Of a stretch of DNA of 64,000 bases, positions 59,134 through 64,000 are shown piece by piece. How positions within the stretch are numbered: position 1 is the first letter of the stretch; each line of letters opens with the position of its first letter. Origin of the DNA: an uncultured Christensenella sp. Its GTDB lineage: Bacteria > Bacillota > Clostridia > Christensenellales > Pumilibacteraceae. Both the position numbers and the translations under genes were made by a program. The notes under the pieces were generated by a model. It saw only the letters and a program-made list of their open reading frames with translations, made no database searches and was not told where the DNA came from. The stretch spans positions 353,481 to 417,480 of the forward strand of contig CAJTPT010000001.1 of the NCBI GenBank assembly GCA_910578545.1. The letters are read 5' to 3'.

Positions 59134-60567
59134 TTAAGCTTTAGGATACTCGGTTAAAGGCTGGCACAACTTCTTTTTCAATACGACATCAGGCAGTTTG
59201 ATTTTTTTACGGATGCGTTCAACTTGTGATTTAACGTCATCGAAACTACCAATCATGGTTTGTAAATTATAATCAATCCAATCAATACCATTAATATCAA
59301 AGCAAAGTCGCGACAATAATGGCATCTGTTGACTTGGAATAAGAAAATAAACTTCCTTATCATTCACTCCTTGTAACGCATACGCAAAACCAGCCTCATA
59401 TATACAATTCTGATTAAAATTACTTAAATCGCTTATTACTATATCAGCATTACGAATTTCAGCTAATATTTTGGGTATTAAATCTTTCGTTCCATGATGG
59501 CTATATTGTACGTCTTGCGCAAAACATAATTCATAAGCATCATCATTACATTTAAACACTGTTTGAATCAACAAGTGAAATTGTTTCGTGATTAGATTTT
59601 GTTCAATGGCTTTACCATCTTTAGATAATAATGGTGTATTTATTATTTGATTCTCATCGTCAGTTTTTAATGAGAACTTACACGGACTCATCGGGTGAAC
59701 AATAAATACCTTTTTCTTCCTATCTGATTGTTTTTTTAACCCCATATATTTTTCTACTATTGAGCCAACAGAATCCCTATAACTATTACGCCCCTTCTCA
59801 GATTTAAGATCTCCACATTCCGGAATAAGGAGTAAATTACTAAATAAAGCAACATTCCTAAAAAAATCAAGCTCCAGTGCTTCTCCGTATGGCAAAAAAT
59901 ACGGTCGTCCGTCAGACAAATTTGACTTTATATATTTATCGACAAGCCGTTGTAAATCGTCATCATTACTTTCAGATCCTTTTTTAAAGCGTTCAACCAG
60001 CATTTGCATTATATTGTTTAGTAGAGAATTTGCCTCATTCTCCGTGTCCTCCGCAACGGAATTATCCTTGTTTTGTCGAACTAAACAGTACGCCCTTAAC
60101 TGAAAAACATCTTTCCCATCTAATCGCCGGCACAACAAGCGCTCTTGATCGGCATCATCCTTAATGGTACGCAAACATCCTATATTTGTGCAAACAAGTG
60201 CGTAATGCGTTTCATAATCTCGTAAAGCATTAAAGACATCTGCTCTTTTAATGCCATAAAAATATGTAGTATCATGTTTTACTTGAGTATATATATAAAT
60301 AAATTTTTCATCTGCCACATCACATTGAATACCATTCTCATCATCATAAGACCTAACAGCTTCAATAAAATCTTCTTCTTTTTGGCAAAATCCTAAATAT
60401 ATGAGATTGGGATCCGCGTCCGTTTCTCTTTCGGGTTTATTCTGATTAGTATATTTTTTTATTGTAAGCACGCCATAATCATCAGACAAAAATTTTACAA
60501 GCGTTTTTTTGCCTTGCGTAGCTTTGTTATTCCCAGAACTGTGTCGACTATAAATGATATTTAGCAT
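59134..60567 (-). CDS. Guanylate-kinase-fold protein (no P-loop) fused to TIR/deoxyribosyltransferase-like domain, larger paralogue
   Basis: 477 residues. The N-terminus has IIYSRHSSGNNKATQGKK where a P-loop would be, then LTIKKYTNQNKPERETDAD, matching the KKYTxR segment of the intact kinase-like neighbour, and YFYGIKRADVFNAL. A helical middle follows (about 150-280). The C-terminal domain (about 288-450) begins KKVFIVHPMSPC and carries EIRNADIVISDLSNFNQNC and IYEAGFAYAL, paralogous to the last gene. The ADIVISDLS...N.N..YE.G pattern is seen in nucleotide-acting TIR-like and deoxyribosyltransferase domains. GGAGGATTGATTACC precedes the ATG; 13 bp to the next gene. Confidence 0.7.
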   Translation of the reverse strand: MLNIIYSRHSSGNNKATQGKKTLVKFLSDDYGVLTIKKYTNQNKPERETDADPNLIYLGFCQKEEDFIEAVRSYDDENGIQCDVADEKFIYIYTQVKHDTTYFYGIKRADVFNALRDYETHYALVCTNIGCLRTIKDDADQERLLCRRLDGKDVFQLRAYCLVRQNKDNSVAEDTENEANSLLNNIMQMLVERFKKGSESNDDDLQRLVDKYIKSNLSDGRPYFLPYGEALELDFFRNVALFSNLLLIPECGDLKSEKGRNSYRDSVGSIVEKYMGLKKQSDRKKKVFIVHPMSPCKFSLKTDDENQIINTPLLSKDGKAIEQNLITKQFHLLIQTVFKCNDDAYELCFAQDVQYSHHGTKDLIPKILAEIRNADIVISDLSNFNQNCIYEAGFAYALQGVNDKEVYFLIPSQQMPLLSRLCFDINGIDWIDYNLQTMIGSFDDVKSQVERIRKKIKLPDVVLKKKLCQPLTEYPKA

Positions 60568-60588
60568 TGGTAATCAATCCTCCGATGT

Positions 60589-61197
60589 TTATCGTATCGT
60601 CCCCTTTTCATAGGCCCTAAAAAGTCTAAAAATCTGATCATATAAATCTTCAGCTTTATCTTCGTAAATTAGTACGTGATTAAATAAATCAAAATTATTG
60701 GAAAACAACTCGAATTCAGAATCTATGCTCGTATCTATCGCTTCAAAATTATGCGAATGAACATAGACGAGAACAACAAGCCCACCGAATATTTCTCGTA
60801 GCTTATTGATTGTTTTTGCATCACTAATAACAACGACTTGGAATTTTCCTCTCTTTAGCCCCTCCCAAATTCCTTTGGAGGAAAACCCATAGAAGTTCCC
60901 TTTGCGCTCATAAACGATATCCCCTTTAAATTTTTTCCCATTTGGTGTAGTGATTGTGGCTGCACCATTATAATATTGTTTAAATTTACAAGAGCAAATC
61001 ATTTCGTCGCCATCATCCGGTTTTGGTCCGCGTGATGTATACTTGGGGATAATAGACGCATGCAAACTCCCCATAGAATCAACTGCTTGAATTATTAAAT
61101 CCTTGCCATTCGTAGTTTGAGTATTAGGCGTGTTGCCTACAATAATAAATAAGCGCGCCGTGCTTTTCTTATATGATTTATCATTTTTAATTTCCAC
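60589..61197 (-). CDS. Stand-alone guanylate-kinase-like protein with degenerate P-loop
   Basis: 202 residues, apparently from GTG 61197. LFIIVGNTPNTQTTNGKD replaces the Walker A motif, so ATP hydrolysis is doubtful. The GMP-binding-type segment is recognisable as PKYTSRGPKPDDGDEMI (about 51-67). FYGFSSKGIWEGLKRGKFQVVVI and VVLVYVHSHNFE match equivalent segments of the active relative downstream of the Nudix gene. Probably a pseudoenzyme partner or nucleotide sensor. It lies 8 bp from the upstream gene and 21 bp from the downstream gene. Confidence 0.7.
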   Translation of the reverse strand: MEIKNDKSYKKSTARLFIIVGNTPNTQTTNGKDLIIQAVDSMGSLHASIIPKYTSRGPKPDDGDEMICSCKFKQYYNGAATITTPNGKKFKGDIVYERKGNFYGFSSKGIWEGLKRGKFQVVVISDAKTINKLREIFGGLVVLVYVHSHNFEAIDTSIDSEFELFSNNFDLFNHVLIYEDKAEDLYDQIFRLFRAYEKGTIR

Positions 61198-61205
61198 AAT
61201 AGCCG

Positions 61206-61805
61206 TTATCCCTTTAATTCTTTAGTCGCGGATTTAATGTTATTTACAATGTGCTCGATTTGCTTATGCGTATATTTAAAATCCGCCACATTTAATATAA
61301 CATGATCAAAAAGATGAATATTTTCTATATATATACGATAAATTGCCTTCGCCTTATCAAAACGCTTTTGCGCTGTCTCTTCTATATCATTTAATGGCGT
61401 TCCTGGCGTTGCACGGCGCATCTCTTCCTCCAAAAACTTACTTTTTTCAGGAGGATTACGATACAAAAACAAAGAAACGACTTGCGGCGCAAGTGCTGTC
61501 CTAACATCCTCCACAGCTCGAACATCATTTAAAACAATAATTGGCGATTGACCTCGCTCTAATAGGTCATAAAGATCGTCAAAGTGAAACCCATATCGAA
61601 CTTCATACTGTTCATAAACCAAATCGCAGTTAGCAGGGATACTGTTCACACAAATTGCATCATCCTCAATTTCTCTCGAGCGCCGAGTCGTATATTTTTT
61701 AAAGATCATTGGCTTAAATTTTTCCGCACTCTGTTCCAATATTAAGTTTCTAATTGTGCTTTTACCGCATTGGGACGGGCCCGTTAATGTTATAACAACA
61801 GCCAT
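61206..61805 (-). CDS. Guanylate-kinase-like P-loop protein (intact Walker A)
   Basis: 199 residues. Walker A GPSQCGKST at residues 9-17, then FKKYTTRRSREIEDDA (about 35-50), like the GMP-binding loop of guanylate kinase, then VRYGFHFDDLYDLLERGQSP and PQVVSLFLYRNPPE. The lid/Arg region (EEEMRRATPGT and ETAQKRFDKAKAIY) is present. The same architecture also occurs in ribose 1,5-bisphosphate phosphokinase (PhnN-type), so the substrate is not certain. It is the only member of the operon with an intact kinase site, 5 bp after the Nudix gene. Confidence 0.8.
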   Translation of the reverse strand: MAVVITLTGPSQCGKSTIRNLILEQSAEKFKPMIFKKYTTRRSREIEDDAICVNSIPANCDLVYEQYEVRYGFHFDDLYDLLERGQSPIIVLNDVRAVEDVRTALAPQVVSLFLYRNPPEKSKFLEEEMRRATPGTPLNDIEETAQKRFDKAKAIYRIYIENIHLFDHVILNVADFKYTHKQIEHIVNNIKSATKELKG

Positions 61806-61810
61806 AATGA

Positions 61811-63442
61811 TTACCCATTAGATCTTTTATTCATTCTTCTCAAAAAGCCAACACAGTCTTCAATCGAACTTAAAAGCCCAGTAGAATTTGATAAAATAGA
61901 CTGCATATCTGGGGAAAGTCGCCATCCATCTCTTTGTTTTTCCTTTATTTCCTCAACATCCACAAGAGCGAAATCAGAATTATGAAGACCTCTAAGGGCC
62001 TTTTCATCAAACCCAGCATCCGCTATGAAGAAGTATATGTCTGAAATGACGGTTAATTCTTTTTGCTTACTCTCTTCCACTCTAGAAATTCCATAAGGCT
62101 TAACTATTTCTGCAAGCGTAGATTTATTCGCCTCACGTTTTTCATCTAACAATTCTAACAGATGTACAGTTTCGATTCTAGAATATATCTCATTATCATC
62201 ATAATTAGCGAATTTATTTCCATACTTATCACTCTGCCGTACTAGCTCTAATATTTGAGCCTTTGTAAAACAGCTCTTAAAATCAAACGCATCTATTGCT
62301 CGCCCATCGCTATCGAAAAAAATCGGCGGCATAATTCTATTCGATTGCCGTCTTATTGATGTTGATTTTGGAAGCCGAAAATAAAACCATTGTTTAGGAT
62401 GGTCCTTAATTTCTTGAAACGGCGCATTATATCTTAAAGAACTATTCCAATCGCCTAAAAAGACAAGGTCTCTCGTATCTTCTTTATGAAAATTTATTGC
62501 TGAAGAATGTGTTTGCAAAGCGCCTTCATCACTGAACAATTCCTCAATTAACTCTCTTGTCGCAGCATCAGTGGAATCAAAGTCTTGAGAATAATCAACA
62601 TGCCCCCCGACGGATTTATCCCACATTCCCACATTATCTTTAGCATTCCACTTTCTCTTATGCAAAAGCAACTTTCCATCACGACTAAACACAAAGTCCC
62701 AAATGACAAGTTGCGAATTATTCGTAGAATAAAAACAGTCCCTGGGATATAGCCCACGTGCAATTCTATCAACATCATACAATTCTAAGATCTCATCATC
62801 ATGTCCCTCATCTGCGTATCTAGCGACACTGGAGTATTTTTTACTACAATCATCATTTTCAAGATATGCTTCAAAATATTTCTTATACGACTCATACCAA
62901 ACATTATCACTATCTACATATTCATAGAACCGTTTATTTGAGAAGAATTTAGTCAAAGACATCGTTATATAGTATTCGCCATCAATATAAATTGCGGGAA
63001 CTGGAATATCTAAACACATTGTACGAACGGATAAATTTGCCTTATAATTCTTCTTGCTCTTTTCCAATTTTTTTACATCAGCATCATTACGAGGATGCCA
63101 ATCGCAACAGACTTTATATAATTTTTTTCTCAACTCTTCAATCACTGCATTATACGCATACATAAGTTGCGTAAAAGAATAAGACTTTAAATCGCCACTG
63201 ATATTCTTATTCTCAGAAATTAACGATTTCCCATAAATAAAGTTTTCAGATTCTCTAAAAATCCTTAATTCAAGAGAACCTTCCTTTATTTTATTGGAGA
63301 TCGCATCAGCAAAATGTTCCCAATCAAAATCATCGCCTAATGGGGTCACGCCCAAAATAACAATTTTTTGAGTCGCTGCCTCCATTTTGTCTTGCAAATC
63401 CCATAAACTTATCAGCTTTTTGCTGTTTGATTCTTGTTTCAT
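61811..63442 (-). CDS. Nudix-domain protein with N- and C-terminal extensions
   Basis: 543 residues, three parts. An N-terminal alpha/beta domain (about 1-230; KIVILGVTPLGDDFDWEHFA) is not recognised. A Nudix domain (about 243-430) has LLLHKRKW, KSVGGHVDYSQDF and the box core ATRELIEELFSDEG with the RExxEE metal residues; the first box Glu is replaced by Asp. A C-terminal extension ends with helices (SIEDCVGFLRRMNKR). Nudix enzymes hydrolyse nucleoside diphosphates linked to another group, or bind them. AAGGAGGTTAATT and a consensus promoter make this the first gene of the operon, suggesting that it sets or senses the nucleotide handled by the other four proteins. Confidence 0.8.
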   Translation of the reverse strand: MKQESNSKKLISLWDLQDKMEAATQKIVILGVTPLGDDFDWEHFADAISNKIKEGSLELRIFRESENFIYGKSLISENKNISGDLKSYSFTQLMYAYNAVIEELRKKLYKVCCDWHPRNDADVKKLEKSKKNYKANLSVRTMCLDIPVPAIYIDGEYYITMSLTKFFSNKRFYEYVDSDNVWYESYKKYFEAYLENDDCSKKYSSVARYADEGHDDEILELYDVDRIARGLYPRDCFYSTNNSQLVIWDFVFSRDGKLLLHKRKWNAKDNVGMWDKSVGGHVDYSQDFDSTDAATRELIEELFSDEGALQTHSSAINFHKEDTRDLVFLGDWNSSLRYNAPFQEIKDHPKQWFYFRLPKSTSIRRQSNRIMPPIFFDSDGRAIDAFDFKSCFTKAQILELVRQSDKYGNKFANYDDNEIYSRIETVHLLELLDEKREANKSTLAEIVKPYGISRVEESKQKELTVISDIYFFIADAGFDEKALRGLHNSDFALVDVEEIKEKQRDGWRLSPDMQSILSNSTGLLSSIEDCVGFLRRMNKRSNG

Positions 63443-63470
63443 AATTAACCTCCTTGCGCGTAATAATAGT

Positions 63471-63499
63471 ATTTTATCACATTACACAATAATTGTCAA
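63471..63499 (-). promoter_or_regulatory. Promoter of the Nudix/guanylate-kinase-like operon
   Basis: TTGACA (63494-63499), 17 nt, TAAAAT (63471-63476) on the minus strand. AAGGAGG follows close downstream, giving a very short leader (about 22 nt). The rest of 63500-63769 is AT-rich and holds no gene I can support. Confidence 0.8.
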
Positions 63500-63769
63500 T
63501 AACACGAATACAATTTCAACGGATATTTGACAAGACCTGCAACTTATTTATTAGCATTTTTCTTTCGTTTATGTCATTAACAACACCACAAAGGTTCAAT
63601 TCCAACCGGGCGAGATTTTTGTCAAGACGGGATAGAGGTTTGTTTAAACAAAAATAGTTTTTTGTTTTTTCATGAAAAATTGACTATACAAACATTCGCT
63701 TGGATAGATAATTGACTGTTTAGGTGTAAACTCGGGCGAAAAACGGATGTTTTAAGTTTTAAAAATACA

Positions 63770-63810
63770 AAAAGTTGGTCTATAAGCAAACTACTTATAG
63801 ACCAACTTTT
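63770..63810 (-). terminator. Terminator of tRNA-Arg
   Basis: A perfect 17-bp stem (AAAAGTTGGTCTATAAG and its complement) around 7 nt, directly after the tRNA. The minus strand reads AAAAGTTGG...CCAACTTTT then TGTATTTTTAA. Confidence 0.75.
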
Positions 63811-63811
63811 A

Positions 63812-63888
63812 TGGTACACCCGACAAGATTCGAACTTGCGACCCTCAGAATCGGAATCTGATACTCTATCCAGCTGAGCTACGGGTGC
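63812..63888 (-). tRNA. tRNA-Arg (anticodon CCG)
   Basis: 77 nt with CCA encoded. Acceptor GCACCCG/CGGGTGT, D-arm GCTC/GAGT, anticodon stem TCAGA/TCTGA around TTCCGAT (anticodon CCG), T-arm GCAAG-TTCGAAT-CTTGT. Fully cloverleaf-compatible. Confidence 0.95.
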
Positions 63889-64000
63889 GGATTTATTTTT
63901 TTTGTTTGGCGTTGCCTTGTTGGCAGTTTCGTCATCCGACACTGACAGCTGAGCTACGGGTGCGGATTTATTTTTTTTGTTTGGCGTTGCCTTGTTGGCA
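63871..64000. repeat. 55-bp direct repeat of the tRNA-Arg 5' end and upstream flank
   Basis: 63871-63925 and 63946-64000 are identical over 55 bp, separated by 20 bp. Each copy holds the first 18 bases of tRNA-Arg plus 37 bp of upstream DNA. The second copy lacks the rest of the tRNA, so it is a tRNA 5' fragment at the window edge. It could be a duplication, an attachment relic or an assembly-end artefact. Confidence 0.8.

Noticed and set aside
57820..63500. Integrase-type boundary of the AT-rich operon at tRNA-Arg
   Set aside because: No copy of the tRNA-Arg 3' end is visible near 57.8 kb and no integrase gene lies in the operon, so a tRNA-targeted island cannot be claimed from this window.

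Overview
The window looks like chromosomal DNA of an anaerobic Clostridia-type Bacillota, probably an uncultured gut lineage of the Christensenellales kind. The phylum call rests on the archaeal-type AspRS, lipoproteins with GLUG and InlB-type repeats, 2-hydroxyacyl-CoA dehydratase activase-like genes, collagen-like GXX proteins, a TnpX/TndX-type large serine recombinase and strong GGAGG ribosome binding sites. The family-level placement is inference. Most of the window is moderately GC-rich. Three patches are visibly more AT-rich and look acquired: about 13.5-15.5 kb (hsdS and its neighbour), 38.7-39.3 kb (mobile element), and 57.9-63.5 kb (five-gene island).

Layout. 0-4 kb: a large surface lipoprotein running off the left edge, behind a promoter with tandem operator dyads. 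4.1-4.8 kb: a small Cys protein and a divergent XRE regulator with three operator-like sites. 4.9-10 kb: the str operon (rpsL, rpsG, fusA, tuf; minus strand) with its own consensus promoter, a 41-nt leader hairpin and unusually long, repeat-filled gaps. 10.2-18.1 kb: a type I restriction-modification operon fic-hsdM-hsdS-DUF2806-hsdR whose Fic protein has lost both its catalytic His and its inhibitory Glu. 18.2-18.6 kb: tRNA-Pro(CGG) with inverted and direct copies of its 3' end. 18.6-26 kb: a degenerate RadC-like protein, a lipoprotein-pullulanase operon and a Gln/Met-rich coiled-coil protein. 26-34.5 kb: an 18-cysteine miniprotein, AspRS, nucleoside phosphorylase, UDP-galactopyranose mutase, two glycosyltransferases and a DUF4097 protein. 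34.6-41.2 kb: a collagen-like gene split by a 5.6-kb element carrying a large serine recombinase and a secreted transglutaminase-like protein; the two gene halves rejoin exactly in frame. 41.3-47 kb: a DtxR-type regulator and a dnaN operon. 47-57.8 kb: a HEPN-like protein, a radical SAM protein, two XRE regulators with membrane partners, a SUKH-like membrane protein, superoxide dismutase, a three-gene dehydratase-activase operon and ferritin. 57.9-63.5 kb: an AT-rich operon of one Nudix protein and four related guanylate-kinase-fold proteins, two of them ending in a TIR/deoxyribosyltransferase-like domain. 63.8-64 kb: tRNA-Arg(CCG) with a 55-bp direct repeat of its 5' end.

How it fits together. 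The housekeeping blocks (str, dnaN, AspRS, tRNAs) alternate with surface or glycan genes and defence or mobile genes. The strongest candidate for an undescribed system is the Nudix/guanylate-kinase-like/TIR-like operon. It has one intact P-loop protein, three P-loop-less relatives and a single consensus promoter, next to a tRNA, and is suggestive of a nucleotide-based signalling or defence module. The second is the serine-recombinase element in the collagen-like gene, which has the geometry of a reversible gene-interrupting element. Short repeats also matter: one intergenic repeat family carries an outward -35/-10 promoter and sits upstream of two unrelated genes, and two unrelated genes share an ungapped 76-nt leader that begins at the predicted transcription start.
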